Numbered from the stretch's first letter, positions 1 to 14,355 are shown. The stretch is 64,000 nt of DNA from Rotaria macrura (GCA_900239685.1 OENT01000228.1:62001-126000); one strand, 5' to 3'. Numbers and translations: made by a program. Notes: a model not told the origin generated them from the sequence alone.

Positions 1-1342
1 CTGAAAATATTTCTTTTTATCTTACTTCTTAATATTCTGAAAATGTTTTTGTCTTGGAAGATGCGTTATTGTCCTTTCTTGTGACATGTAAAAGTTTAGT
101 TACAAAATAAAAGTATATTTTACATTCTATTATTTTAGTATTCGAATAATTGTATAGTCAACATGGCACTGAACGACTTCTTGTATAATTATTCATGAAT
201 ATCAACTTGAATTCAACAAATGTAACTCATCCTTAGGTGTTTTAGTTGAACATGAAAATGCGACAAAAACATATATCTATTAAGCTGCTTTCTGTATGAT
301 ATTCAAAGCGTGAAAATCGACGCTGTAATATATGCTTTTGAGGATTATTTTAAAAGAACTCCTTCACGTCTCATTTGATCTATTTGCAGTTGTCATCGAA
401 AGTCTGGACGATCTCCATGATAGGTTTTATTCTCGTAGCTAGAGTGCTTCTAAACAAGTAGATGTGTGATCGAGCATACTATTTTAAGGAATTTTCTTAT
501 ATGATTGTTCATTTGACTTCTTCATGATGGTAGTGTAATTCTCTTCAATTGAATTGAATGCTTTACAATATTTTTCAAAAATCTCGTGCAAATCCGTTTT
601 ACAACTGACAAGTTGTACTAAGCAACCCTTCGATTATCCATTTCAAAAAGGAAGGCATGTTGTTGTTCGTTGAATAACATTTGATTGGAACAAGACAGAC
701 GGGCATGCTTTGCATGGTTGGATAGATCACACTCTGAAGCAGCAATACATTAAGAAAATCGAAATACTATAAAGAATATTTCCATCACAAGACATCAAAT
801 TTTCTATGAGTAGCCATTTTCCGTGGATATCTGGCAAAACGTGGTTTCACTTGCAAATACAATATCTCAAAGTAGGACTATGGTCTTCAGTTGAAATTTT
901 CAGGTTATTCTACGTAATACCGGATATGTCTCATGAAAAAAGTGCAGCTGAAAAGTCCAGAATTAAACTTTTAAAACATATATTAAAATATCAAGTTTCA
1001 ACGTTCCCATAGAAGACATTAGGCTACAATATGGATAGATTAAAATCATGAGCATATTAAGCTCAAGGAATAAGTTATCGGTTTTCCAAATATCTTCCGA
1101 AAATCTTCATAGAATAAATGTTCATGCCTCTTCATAATCAGATAGATTTTCTGTCCTGAACGTGCTGCTCTCCTCAACGATGAAAGTCGAGCCCTTCTAT
1201 CATGCTCCTGAAAATTTGTAGTCAACCAACAACCATGAGTCTTCTTTTTTTGACATGTATAACAGTATGGCTTTGTGCTTGCTTTATATCTTGTTGACAT
1301 GTTCAATTATTATCGATCAAAATGTGACTATGGTCCTTGTAC
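1..1342. other. gene-poor AT-rich stretch
   Basis: I see no supported gene here. The open frames at 806-1012 (+) and 1046-1306 (-) are short, lack recognisable domains and have no convincing splice context. The second contains a CYTC...C run but nothing else resembling a known zinc finger, so I leave both uncalled. Confidence 0.4.
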
Positions 1343-1704
1343 CCAAGTAGAAAAACATGTAGAAAAGCTCGTTTAAACATTCAATCGGCAACTGTGATTG
1401 CGAGTTACTAACGTTCATTTAAAAAAAGCAAGAAACGCCTTTTTCCGAGGAATTTTCACTTTTCGAGCGTGAAAATGGATTAAAGCTCTTATTCTGAGCG
1501 TTCAAGCACATCATTATCCTAAAACTTGAAAAGCAATTCGCTTAAACGTTCAAAGTCAGAGTTTTTATTCGTATTCACTCTCGGAAAGTGAATGCTATGC
1601 GGAAAAATGGAGTTTCTCGCATTTTGTTAATGCGCGTTAGTAACTCGCAATCGCGGTTTCCGATTGAATGTTTAAACGCGTTTTTCCAAATGTTTGTCTG
1701 CTTG
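1343..1704. repeat. foldback (MITE-like) element, about 360 bp near-palindrome
   Basis: The outer arms 1343-1413 and 1635-1704 are imperfect inverted repeats. Both contain GTTTAAACATTCAATCGG followed by a GCGAGTTACTAACG block. Similarity continues inward (GAAACGCCTTTTTCCG against GAAACTCCATTTTTCCG), so most of the element can fold on itself. It has no open frame. The right end, read outward on the minus strand, is CTCAAGCAGACA, which resembles ends at 35815 and 39235 and suggests a family. A target duplication is not clear. Confidence 0.65.
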
Positions 1705-4700
1705 AGTAAGATACTATATTTAATGAACAAATCATTGATGATTTTCTATTAAATAATATGCAATAATTATCAGACTATCTTTACCATGATAATATATTTG
1801 CCATTACATTTCAAGGAAATTTGGTTTTTCTGAGCACTGAATTATTCGAATCAGTTTGTTCACGATTAGAAATCTATATTTAATCGTTCGGTCACACTTC
1901 AGTATGTTACTGATAAAAAGAAACGGCAACATATTTTTTGTCTTATTTTTCTGTGTGTTACAACACTACTATTGTGAAAGAGTATTAATAAAAAAGTTTA
2001 TTGTTAGCTTTTGACTGATACGTTTAATGTTAAAATTGTATTGTAGATTCTACGCCAGTAAATACTCGATATAGATTTTAATATCGAAATTCTGTCAAAC
2101 GTCAAACTTTGTCATACTATTTCGCTAACTTCTAAATCAATCAAATTTTTTTCTACTGGAAAGACGTTTGTCGAAAGTAGAAATTTTGTATCGGACTTCG
2201 ATTTTCGCAACAAATTCACAAGACAGGTGAAGCCAAAATTACAAGTATTTTTAAAAACTTTACCAAAGCTGATTTCCTCCTCGATCTGGATGCATTTTTG
2301 TTTAAAATCGATCCATTTAGCTCGAAATAATTGAGTACTAGAAATTTTTTCAGTTGCAAAAATGATGCAAGAAGTTTATTTAAAAGAGGACTTTTCGTTT
2401 CTCTTGTCTAGTAGATTTGTTATGGAAATGGAAAGATTGATGCAAAGTTTCTTATTTCGAATTTACTTTCTCCAATAGAAATGTATGTCTGATTTTGAAG
2501 GTAACCAAAAGTGGTATATCACGGCTTGACATTTGTTCAAAAACTTTTATGTCACACATTCGTCATACTCGTTTAAAAGATTCACGTGTGATTATCCAAT
2601 CATAGTTTATGCCTTCTCATGTCTTTCTATTTTTTTGTTTCATTCTTGTCTACATGAGAAAAAATAATAAACGGAAATCTATTTCTACACTTACTATGCG
2701 TGATAAATCTTCATGTTTTAACGAAATACTCCATAAACAACTACTTAAATTCCACAATTTTAAAAAGAAGACATTTATCAATGAACATTAGAGAAAACGC
2801 AGTCATATTCAAATCTAAATTATCATATATTGTGATACATGTGATTATTGCGATTGTTTATTAAAGAATCATCCTAGTATAATAGGTACCGTTGTTCAAT
2901 TTTTTCCAGTGAATCATACATACCATAACTGCTCAAACTAGATTGGTTTTAACGACCTGATGCAACTATTTAGTCCTGGAAATTTAGTCAAGAATTGTTT
3001 TTTCTCATTATCAATGACATGTAAAAATATTATTAACACTACACACTGTCTTCTGTAAAATGGAAATAAATAATCTTGTAAAGCTTCATGATATTTTTTT
3101 AATTGTTACATAAGTGAAGATGAAAAAGAAAACTCTGACATAATTCATGAATCATAATTCTCTAATGTAGTAGGAATGATTTTACAACAGTAGTTTATTT
3201 CAAGGTCAACGTATTCAGTATTTTGAATGATTCAGACGTGGAATACTAAAGTATTGTTTTTCTAAGGTCGGGAAAAGGTAGAAAAGAATGTCAACACTTA
3301 AATCGTGCCGTCTCCAAGTATGAACGTTTCAAGGCATGCACGAGATCATATCTTTTCCATCACATCTCTAAACAGAATCTTGACTGTCATTTATAGTCAT
3401 GTCTCATGTATTTCTACAGACTAATTAGTAATTTTGGATTCATATAGAATTGTTTTTTCTTCGGTTATCTCGACATAGAACACATAGAGCGGCTTATCCT
3501 AATAAAACTGCACTTCATCCATCAAATTTTTCCGAAAACGGTTTTTCACAATGAACGAATCTAAGTATACATCTGAATACAGACTTTTGTGTCGACTATG
3601 AATTAAAAATTTCGACTTCGACATTGAAAACCAGATTTCGATATTTTCAAAATTCGTCCTTTGAATTTTCTAATGAAGAAATTTTTTCAAAAAATGTTGA
3701 GTGATATATCATTTCCTGCAAAGTTCTATTCTGTACTAAATAGTCGAATTAGGTTTTGCTCTCGTATCCTTCAAGAAACCTTGTAAGTTCTTGTACAGTT
3801 GCCAACTGACTGCACAGTCAATGAGCTGCCGTTACAATGTAGCAACTATAAGACGCACGTAATAGCGTTTGAAAGAGCATTCTAATTCTCCTGACTTTTG
3901 AGATTATTGAAGATGTTTGTGTCAAAAATGTAACAGCTGTATGTTTGGACAGGCCTATAGAGCTTTATTAAACTCGAGAAATCTTTAAATTAAATAATTA
4001 ATTCTACACTAATATTCTGTTCACGAAATATACATACGACTTATGTTGCATCGAAAAACAAAGATTATTCTATAGGCACTGTACGAATGTGTAAAATAGA
4101 ATGTAAAAAGAGTGTCGCAACAAATAGGCTACACAACCATGATAAACATGTTGCCGATATACTTTTAGTGATTATCCTTCACGAACATCTCCTGACATTG
4201 TATTAATTGTTTCTCTATAACATTCCGACAATATGATAGGATGGGTACGCTTATAGATCGACATTAAGAAAGAAAATTTCGATAAACTATTTATCGGCAG
4301 TTTATTTTCTCAACGGTCTATCATTATTATAATTGAATCCAAAACGTTTTCGTGCACAACTTAGTACGAATCTAAACTTCATCAGACATATATTTACAAG
4401 TGAATGACAAAATACCTCATTTCATGAGAGCATTCAATACTCGAAAGAAACTTCTCACTCTTCAAGTTTATTGTGAACTTCAGTAAACTATCTCGAGAAT
4501 AGTTGAAAATCATCTAGATGGATAAAATGAACAAATAAAACACTTATATATGCATTGATAGACATAATTATTTGTCAAAAGAAAAAAAACTAAAGAAAGT
4601 TCAAAAAGTATTAAATAGTAAAGGCAATCAGTGATGCACATCGAAACAACAATGCTGTCGTACTTTCAACATAATTATATTAAACTTTAAAGCAGTTGAT

Positions 4701-7519
4701 TTCTATTTTAGATGCGAATAACATATAGGTTAAGTTGTATATCGAAATATGCGAGCGGAGGTCAAACGTCAATAGGAAAAATATCGACTAATACACATGT
4801 CAACTTTATGAAATATTGATGATTCTATATCAATAGTTCAAACATGGTACTTCAGAATAGTGACACAATCTATGATCAAATGAAATCTTTTAAGATGTAT
4901 ACTTTCTGTTCGTCTCAGGTCGAAGGCAGAATTATGTTTTTTATTTGCTGCTGTCTCGGTAAAAAATACATATCGTGAGTGTCCATAAGAGTCTTCTATA
5001 AAGTCACACCCTTTCCAGTTGTTAAAATTTTGCTACTTTCAAAAAATATATACTTCGTACAACATGTTTGTCTATCGATTATTAGGTCGAAACGAGCAAG
5101 TGATTTCACTGAAAATAAGGCAAATCAATCACAGTACTATGTGTTAAAGAATCGTTTATCAAACTTGAGCGGTGAAAACAAAAATTGCATTTCATTTGAA
5201 TCTAAAATGAGAAATGTATAAATATTTTTTTCCAAATCTAACTCGAACTCTCTCGATACCTCGTATATATCATTTCATATCAATTTTATGAATTTTTTTT
5301 GATTTAAAAATGCTAGTGATTCAGTTAATAAATCATGTATGTTAGAACAAGTGTTCGATAGAAAGAAAGGAATTAATTTTCTAAATAATCAAGTATTGCA
5401 GCGTGTGTACTTTCCTGACGTTTTAAAGGTAATCTCTTTAAGAATGAATTAATTTTTGAAAAGCAACTATGTTATCATTAGTAATTATCACCAATACTTT
5501 GCCGGTATTTATGTCATGGAGTATACAACGGTGCGTAGCTACATTAAATCTTGTAATGATTCACTTATTTTAAGATTTTAGTCGATTTTCTTAAGTTTTC
5601 TTCTAAACTCTTTTATTCTTTTACTTATAAAATGGCTATTTTAAATGCGTAAGGAGGAGGGATATTAAGAAAACGAAAATTAATGAGTGCTAAAAAGATA
5701 GTAATAGAACCTTAAAACCAGCAAAAAATGCAGATTTCTCTTATTTGTTTTCAAGACTATTTTCCTTTTAAAAAAATACGATTTCGGCTAGAAACAAATG
5801 GGACTTCAATAGCAAAGTATGCCTTCTTCTGTAAGCAACGTATCGAAGAAAAAGAACACATAGACACAATGGATAATTAGTGATAACGAATAAAAAAGAA
5901 AACGTAGAACTCGAAGCATGTATTGGACGAAGTAGGATCGAGTAATTTCAATAGACTATTATTGATTGGCATGATTCTGTGCATCTTTCATCGTGAACAA
6001 TAATAATGCTACGATAAGACTAAAAATATCATGCCTATTTTCCTTATTTTCAAATATAGAGCACTGAGACTCGTGGATAAAGCAAGAATAAACGTCTCTT
6101 TACTAAAATGATTCATCGTTCTATACAGTCTAATTCGACTATTATGAATAGAAACAATGTCCTTGTGAAAAGAAAAACCGATCTACTCGTTCGCTTCTTC
6201 ATGGAGCTTTTTTATTAATAGATTAACAGAAAAAAACTTTAGTACGATAAAATTTGCTTTCCCAGTTTCATGAGCGTTTCACTCAACTTTAAAAGTTAAA
6301 ACTCATGAGCGAATCAATGCAATTTCGTTCATGATTGACCTCTAGTCACTCATGTTGTGCAGAATGCTATTCAACAATCAGCCGATTATTTTCTTTCAAC
6401 AAATAGTTTACTCAAGAAATTTTATAGATCTTTTGAAAAGTTTCAAATTCCCTACGATCATGATAATCAAGTTCAAACAATGAATTCTTAATCAGACATC
6501 TGTCTTAGCTCAGGATTTCCTTTCTGTTCTAGGTCAACGTTCACCAAGTTTCTATTGGGAAAATTTTAATGTAAATTACTAATAATTTGATAGTCATTGC
6601 CAATATAAACAATCGAATTGGTGAGCATGTCATCTAAACAACATTGAATCATGTTTTGTTGTAATTAAAAAAAATTCTTCCGTGTTTGTTGCTTAGATAA
6701 TCATCGAACGGCATCCATCATGAAAGGATTGGTTATAGCGATGACGAACAAAGTTTTATTGATTGGTTCATAAAGTTTAGCTTTCAAAATTGAATGAAAA
6801 TTGGAGAATAACAATCATCGTACGACAGTCTTTCTACTGATTTGTTAATGGAAAGATCCAGCGAAGAAAATAAACGCAGTGGAATACACTCTATTACTAA
6901 CCCATCAAATACCATGATAATAACTAATTTAGTGTTCAGGATTATTGAGTGAATTTTCACATTATTTGATTCAGTGGACATTGTTTTTTTCTTTGAATAA
7001 TATAAAAATATCTAAGTATTCGTAGGATAATTGTTTACAAAAGACGAATACTTCATAACGTTGAAAATCTATTGAAATGCTGGGAATGGAAATAGAACTA
7101 CTGATGCAAGATGTAGTCTAATTTCACACAAATTAGAGCACATAACACATAAAAATGTGCTTATCAAAACAAAACACATCCGATTTTTAATTCACTTCAA
7201 TATTCAGCCACAGCCGACGAATTCCTATTTTACCGACACTCTAAAATTATTTTACACTTTTCGAACGCTTCAAAGTTCTTCTTTTTCTACATAAGATTAA
7301 ATACAATTTTGTACAATTGCTTCTCTTTGTATTTTACACTGTTCTCATTTGCAAGTAACCGTCATTTGACGAGGCTTGTTATTTTTTCCTTGTTCAAGAT
7401 TTCAATGTATCATTTCAGAAACACAACAAACTGTGCGTATCACTTAAGACTTTTATTAATAAAACTCAATGAACAAAAAAATTCTATCGAAGTGTGCATG
7501 TGTCCCTTAAACTTAGACG

Positions 7520-7550
<31 letters not shown>

Positions 7551-7663
7551 CATATGGTATGAAGTTTTTCAATAGTAGCGTAATAACATCATCGAGTACG
7601 TGACATGAAAGAAACTGTTTTCATAAATTGACTTGAGGAAGATTTGATAAAATAAGTTGCAAT
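1705..7663. other. long gene-poor AT-rich stretch
   Basis: I found no gene that can be supported. Open frames here are all under 85 codons and look like chance in AT-rich DNA. A short (AGTT)n microsatellite lies at its right end. Undetected small exons are possible. Confidence 0.4.
7522..7551. repeat. (AGTT)n microsatellite
   Basis: Seven tandem copies of the tetranucleotide AGTT are visible, about 110 bases downstream of the Ly6-like gene's stop codon. Confidence 0.9.
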
Positions 7664-8170
7664 TCAGTGTCGAAGAATAAATATAAGAATGGCAAGAATA
7701 AATATCGAAAGATTTGTGCTGATCTGGCCTGCCTTGTTGCAGTAGTCAGTATTACAGCAACATTGGACAGCAACTAAAGATCCCCATGAAAGGCCAGAAC
7801 ATCCATTTGACGAACAACCAACTGTTTGGTTTCCGTAAGTGTTTGCACCACCTCTAGCTACTGTTTCTATGCCGGAAACTCCGAATTTCATTTTCTAAAC
7901 ATTTTATATACAGTATGTGAATGCCGATCAACCGATTTACATTCAAATACTCACCCAACACCACGTACTTGTCGAGGCGTTGACACTCACACCAGTACCA
8001 TTAACTTTGAAAGGATCGTTACAGCCTTGGGTTGAATCACAATTGTAACATAGAAGAGCCGTTGCATGGTGTATACATCCTGCAAAAAATAACGTTCTGA
8101 AACAATAAATAATGCACACAAGTAACTTACCAATAAGGATTAGAATTACAGCCAAAAGTGATTTGTTCAT
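7664..8170 (-). CDS. Ly6/uPAR (three-finger) GPI-anchored protein, three exons
   Basis: Predicted exons are 8131-8170, 7955-8079 and 7664-7894, with introns of 51 and 60 bases that both obey GT-AG; joined they give 131 residues. The protein starts with a hydrophobic signal peptide (MNKSLLAVILILIG...). The mature part opens LLCYNCDS and continues C-x-DPF. It then shows the spaced cysteines of the three-finger fold and closes with the family signature CCCNTDYCN. A hydrophobic tail (IFILAILIFIL) fits a GPI-attachment signal. Known family members are extracellular ligand- or receptor-modulating proteins; the partner of this one cannot be told. The ATG at 8170 is chosen because it begins the signal peptide. 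The splice phases (1, then 0) are consistent, which makes this one of the better supported genes here. Confidence 0.85.
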
Positions 8171-11100
8171 GTTTTCGATAGATTATCTAGTCAAAGAAAC
8201 TTGCGTGGTCTATGAGTAGAAAAAAATTGATATTCATCACTAGTATACTCAAATACTATGTCTATGATGCTGTGCGCCTATGAAAAAAGGATTTCTGGTC
8301 TCATTAATCGAACAGAGAATATTTTTTTAATTTTCGTTTTCATGATTGTTCTACACAGACTCTCATGAATCGACGTATAAATGGGAAAAATTCATTTTCT
8401 AGAAAAATTTCATTAAAAAAAGGTAATATGTTCAGAATTTGAGTATTCTAAAAAATCCATTATTAGCAATCTAATTTCTAGAATTAGAATAGAATATCTA
8501 ATTGGTGTCTTGTTTCAAATACCGAAACTTTTCTTAAGCTATTTTTCGACATGTAACTGGCATATGGTAGATTTCGAGTAAACACTTTTTTTTATCTTTA
8601 AAAATTCATCATGTTTCTGTCAAGATGATTTATGATGTTACCTTAATCTGTTGTCCAACAGATAATTACCAATAACTTATCGTCAGGGAAAAATGAATAT
8701 AGAAACCGAAAGAAAAACTTAAGAAGGCACGTTTAGGTTTTCTTGATTACAGGGACGCCGAATATTGGCAACGTCTTATTGAGATGAAAAATTCTTTTCT
8801 AAAGAAAATGTTTGAGAACATTAGATACTATCAAAACTAACATAAATAAATCGGTTTTATTTATAATTTAGTTGAATTCTAAAAGTAGCAAAGTTCTCTA
8901 GAAATATTTACATAATGATCAATTCTGTTTTCTTGAGAAATACTCTTTGTTCATTCATGTGTAAAAACCACTATAGAAGAGCATTCTACGCTTTCATAGA
9001 CACTAATTCGTAATGTTTTTGAATATCTTTCAATTATTTCGTGCGCTATAAAGTTCTACTAAATCCATTATATGTTAATTTCAGTAGGTATTTAATATCT
9101 TACTTACTCATCATCTTTCATGACAGAGAAAAAACATTTTAGAGAATTCTTGCTTACTCTCGATAAACTCTACAAATAGTTATCGATTGGTTTAGATCAG
9201 AGGAAACTAACTGCAAATCTTAAACGTATACAATGCTTCGAACTTATGTTTACTGGGAAGTATTTCATCATTTTCTTAAAATCATTCGAAAAGATAGTAT
9301 CCAAAACGCTTTTAGTTGTAAATTATTCAAGAATTTCCAAGCTATGTGTGTGTGTAAAAAAAACCTTTATCTTCAATGATTGAGTAAGTCGATGAGTAAA
9401 ACATAATATTAACTAATGTGCTGACATATCGTATAATTATTCATCCTGCTGATATTTTAGTATGTTTCATAATTTTTAGTCGCAGACTGACAAATCAGAG
9501 AGACTGAAAGTAAAGCAAAGATACCTTGACGTCTTGGTAAGGCATGTGAAACTTTTCTTTATTTTTGCCTCTATGATTTTTCTTCTTGTAGTTATTATTT
9601 TGATTCTTTTTTTTTTCTCATCGACAATTGAACATAAGACAGATCGTTAGTTTAAACGCAAGTTTTTATGTCATTCATACATCTGATAATCGAAATATTT
9701 CAGATCACGAAAAATAATATTCTAATTAATTCGAATAATATTTTAAAAAATCGTTTCACAATCAAATTTGAATCATTAAAAACCGAACTATGATTATTGA
9801 AGAATAGTTTAAAGTATACAAAACTAAGACAGAATCCTACTTTGCAAAAAGGTACTAAATTCGACTATTGTATTGACTTTGCCTTAACCGTGAATCGATA
9901 AAAATAAATGCAACAGAACCTAAAAATTATTCTTCATCGACACTAATATTCATTCAAACGTGTAACGTTAACCAACCGTGACTATTATTGACTATCGAAA
10001 TTTAAATATCGACGTAAATCATGCTTGTAATATAATATTTCAGGTAAAACAAATGAGAAATAATATCATCACAGAGCCTTCAACTATTTCGTCCGTATTT
10101 ATTTATTTAGCTCGTCGAATTGCTAAACTACTACTCCCACAAAATGCTCCCATTTTATTAGTGACTTTCTTGTCTTCATACTATCTAAAAATTATCAATT
10201 CGACGTATAGTTTCAAAATAAAATATTATTTTCATCTTATAATGATAAACATTTTACCTGTGCTGATGAATCAGTGTAGAGAGTGGGCACACAAGTGCAA
10301 TACGTATCGACGTCTCTTATTTCGTGACAGTGATCAATGGATAGAACGCAACTGAATAGATGCATTCAATGGATATTATATATATATTTGATTCAACATT
10401 CACCTGAGTTTAATCAGCTAAACTCACACAAGCAACAGAATTCGTGAAATAATTTCTTTCTGACTTGAATAGTTCGGCATTCCGAATAAATATCTTTTCA
10501 AAACTACTATTCATTCATTTGAACGCATTAAGTTCGATTTCTACATAAATTTCATTTGAATTTTCATCGATATCGTTTACTGAAATTCAATATATTGAAG
10601 ATTAAAAGAAAATAACAAGTATTGAGAAAAACATATTTACATGAAACAATGTGATTCATTGTCCCTATAACAAATAGACAATTGAAAAAGTCACTGAACA
10701 TTTGATTACTCATATTTAATAATGCGACAGTCAAATCTCATATAGTGATATCTATTCAATCGTACCACCTTGGTTTTAAACACTTATGCTGCACATATTT
10801 GTATATATTGTCATTTTGAGTAGATCGATTCATAATACTAGTTGAGATACCATGTAGTTATAAAAACCGAAATTCGTTGATGTTCTAAAAAGGTATTGCA
10901 TAGTAAAATTCTGATTGATTTCGTTTTGATTGTTTACAGTGCAATATTGTAGCTACAAAAAACAGTTAGATTAAAAATCGGATCGTTTCAAAGACTGATC
11001 TATCATGATAGCATGATTTGATTTAAAATCTTGGCATTATGTCATATCCTCTTGAATACATTATGAATGAAATCATCGTATTTGTAGAGTGTTCCACGTT

Positions 11101-11621
11101 ACTTCATCAATAGACAAACAATTTTAATTTTCAAGAACAAATGATGCGTGTTTGATCTGTAAAGTAATGCTTCGTCTTTACTATTTTCCAAAGATTATCA
11201 TGAAGTGAAATGCATGGCTTTAAAAATTAAATTGGCAATAGAATTAGAAAATCAACTCCTGCAATCATTACCTCAACGATTATAATCAATAAAATGTTCT
11301 ATTTCTCGTATTATCAGAAGTGACATCTAAATCTTGAAAAAAATTTTCATGGAGATAAATTTTATTCCGATGTTTACAGATAGACTAAAAATTACTTCTG
11401 TGTTATAAGCTCAAGATAAATATTTACCACTAGTAAATTGTTTCGCAGGATAAGGCAATACGTATAGAAGACGTTACCATGAAAATTATCGAGCAACTTG
11501 AACATAATAAACAATGAATCATTCAGAAAACTGTAACTTATTATTATTAATAAAGTATTGTTAAACAATTAGTTTCTGTTACAATAAATCAATCGGGAAC
11601 CTCGAGTTTTATCGTATAAAA
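8171..11621. other. gene-poor AT-rich stretch
   Basis: No supported gene. The longest frame, 9978-10355 (+, 125 codons), has no domain, signal peptide or biased composition beyond AT richness, and I treat it as chance. A short TA run lies near 10376. Confidence 0.4.
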
Positions 11622-12245
11622 TTTTTTTTGAGCCCGCAATGAATTCACAAGGGGGCCCAATAAAAAATGCTCGGATTCAAATCAGTCTTTTGTTTCTTTT
11701 GAACCTGAACTATGAGAGATAGAGCTGATGTCGCGCGAAAGATATAAATTTACCTTCAAGATAGAAACCTCGATTGCGGAATTGTGGATTAAATATTTTT
11801 CGAATATATTGATCGTTTATTATTGAATACTTGAATAATTTAATAATGGCGAAACGAATGTGAAATTTCATTGATATATGTTTCAATGATAATGATTTAC
11901 GAGCATGTCTCACTCAAAATAAGATGTCTGTAAAAACGTTCAGACGATGTCCAAGTAGTTAAGAAGATCATGCATCGATGTTCACGATATCGGAAACTTC
12001 CTAAATGCGATTTTCAAATCCAAGTTATTGTAAATAATCAAGCTTAGATTTTTACTCTTTTAATGATTTTATTCTCATTTTTCATAATAAATCAACTTTA
12101 GTAGGCTCAAAACTATGGATAACCGGTCTCATTTCTTATTATGGGCTCTAAACAGAAAAGCAATTTCTTTTTTTAACCCGAACATTTTTTACTGGACTCA
12201 AAAAGGCCAATACGGGCTCATTTTCAGGTTAATTCCGTGCTCAGA
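11622..12245. repeat. possible inverted-repeat element, about 620 bp
   Basis: The segment 11622-11680, read on the minus strand, contains CCGAGCATTTTTTATTGGG and later GCGGGCTCAAAA. The segment about 12175-12230, read on the plus strand, contains CCGAACATTTTTTACTGGAC and ACGGGCTCATTTT. This is an imperfect inverted pair about 500 bases apart. The open frame at 12115-12348 overlaps it and looks non-coding. No target duplication was found. Confidence 0.35.
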
Positions 12246-14025
12246 AAAAATGGCATCTAAATTTATCTGTTGTTTCATTATTTTTTTAATATTATATTGT
12301 ATCATTGTAATGATCTTTCAGTTACGAAGTCGAGGAAACTTAAATTGAAAGAAAGCTAATCGAAACTATAAAGTATTACTGAATATAATCATAGAGAAAC
12401 GTTGTTATATGATCGAGTTATGAGTTTTTAATAGTTTCTTACAAATAAAAATTTTACACTATTATAGTATGAAATGTGTCTCCAATCGTTGTTATTTTAT
12501 TCGATAAGAAGGTGAGCATATTGTACACGATAGGTTACATCGGAGGAAACGTTTGTAATAGAATTCAAGCAAATTTCTGTATCCATAATTAGATCTATCG
12601 TTTACATTTACTGTGTTACAACACAAACAAGTGATCGATCAACGAAATCGGTTGTCATTTGATGAATTTAACATGAGTCCGCTTCCATAAGCGAGAACTG
12701 GTTGTACTCCTAAATGATGTTCTTCTCCCTTCAAAAGACATACATATCGATTGAAGCTCTAGTCGTTTCTTAATTGATATTCACAACTCGTCAGGCAACA
12801 TCATAGGACTCATCATATCATACGTAAAGATGTTTAAAATGTATACACACACTGATCTATATAATTCAGATCATGTGTTAATCATCTGATGCGAAACAAT
12901 TAAGCACATTGTTGTGATCGACAAAATTCTGAACATCCGAATCATTTGAAAAAGACAATATCAATATGATTGTTGAGTATTACTGATGCTTTTTGCAAGT
13001 TGGTGTGTGTACGACAAATATGTACACACCCTTTCTTTATCAAATTCATCTCCAAATACTTGCTCATTCACTATTCATGATAATTTCATAGTTTGTTAAT
13101 TTTGAATCATTTAAAGTAACTATGAAGAACTTCTTTATGATCTTTCGCTTCTTTAAGATTCGCGTTTTTGATGATACGTAATCGACATGGTCTTTCTAAA
13201 AGTATCTTACTAAACTGCTGCTATCCAGTTTTTGACAGTCGAATGTGACATCATCCTTTATTTTTGTAAATGTATTCTGTCTCAAAGATATCCATAAGTA
13301 GAAACTTTCATTCAAGTAATACTTTTCACCCTTCTATTTGACTTTATTTTGCATCATTCGAAAATCTTGATTGTTTTACAACTACAAGAAGATAAGCTCA
13401 TTGTTTATGACCGAACGAAAGAAACAAATAAAGTATTTTTTATTTGTTCGCATTTCATTTGGAAAGGAAATCTTCTCTGAAGTTGGGCAATCATTTTTAT
13501 TTCAAATTTATCCATCATAAGAGTAATTTCAACATGTAGAAAACATTTTTACGAGCCTATACTTGAATTCATGACAATGAGGTATAATTTCAAAGAAGAA
13601 TCCTAGTACGTATATAAAAATATCGTCCGATGAATTTTCATGTAACTGCTATGCATGTGTTAGGTCATTTATTAAGTGCCTTTCATGGTCAGTATCTAGT
13701 GTGGAATGTTGGAATCGAAGAATGATACGAGCAAATGTATAAAACTAAGTTGATTGCTGTCTAGAAAATTTTTTCGACGAAAACCTAAAGAGAAATAATA
13801 ACTCACAGTCATATTGGACAAACTTTTTTACTCTATTTTGATGAAGCACTGAATCGAGAATATAAATAATTCGATATAGAATAGGGTGTGCATAAATTTT
13901 GGTGGCGAGATTAAATTTACCTATAACCACATTGACTGATTCCTCTCTGCATTCACTCAATATTCAAAATCAATATGATATCAATTGTTGTTTTCGATCT
14001 TTTTGCCAGATTAATAAAATATCTG

Positions 14026-14355
14026 TTATTCATACTTCGGAATGAAGCATACCAATCCTGGCACCAGTATATGATCACTTGCTATAAATTGTTGATAAAT
14101 ATTTTCAATCGTGTTTCGTGAGCATTCACGAACATTTTCAGCAAATCGACAGCCTTTGATGAATGAATTACTACAAGTTGTATATTCTATTTCTCGATGA
14201 TTTTCAATCAAGCAATAAATGCTACTGATACACTCGAAAGAAATCGGTGCATCTTTTATAAGACAACATATAGAGAGAATTGCTTTTTTGCGACATAATA
14301 GCCCTTTAAAACCAAGTACAACAGTTTTAATCATCATCTTAAGTATATAGTTCAT
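14026..14355 (-). CDS. doubtful Cys-rich reading frame
   Basis: A 109-codon frame whose central part has regularly spaced cysteines (CCLIKD...FECISSIYC...TTC...KGC...REC), as in small secreted Cys-rich proteins. It does not begin with a clear signal peptide, so a true gene would need an upstream exon that I could not place. A downstream exon around 13930-13960 is conceivable. The length is only slightly beyond chance at this base composition. I do not recognise the family. Confidence 0.25.
   Translation of the reverse strand: MNYILKMMIKTVVLGFKGLLCRKKAILSICCLIKDAPISFECISSIYCLIENHREIEYTTCSNSFIKGCRFAENVRECSRNTIENIYQQFIASDHILVPGLVCFIPKYE

Noticed and set aside
9978-10355. 125-codon plus-strand frame
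   Set aside because: No domain, signal peptide, or splice context; length is within chance expectation across 64 kb of AT-rich sequence.
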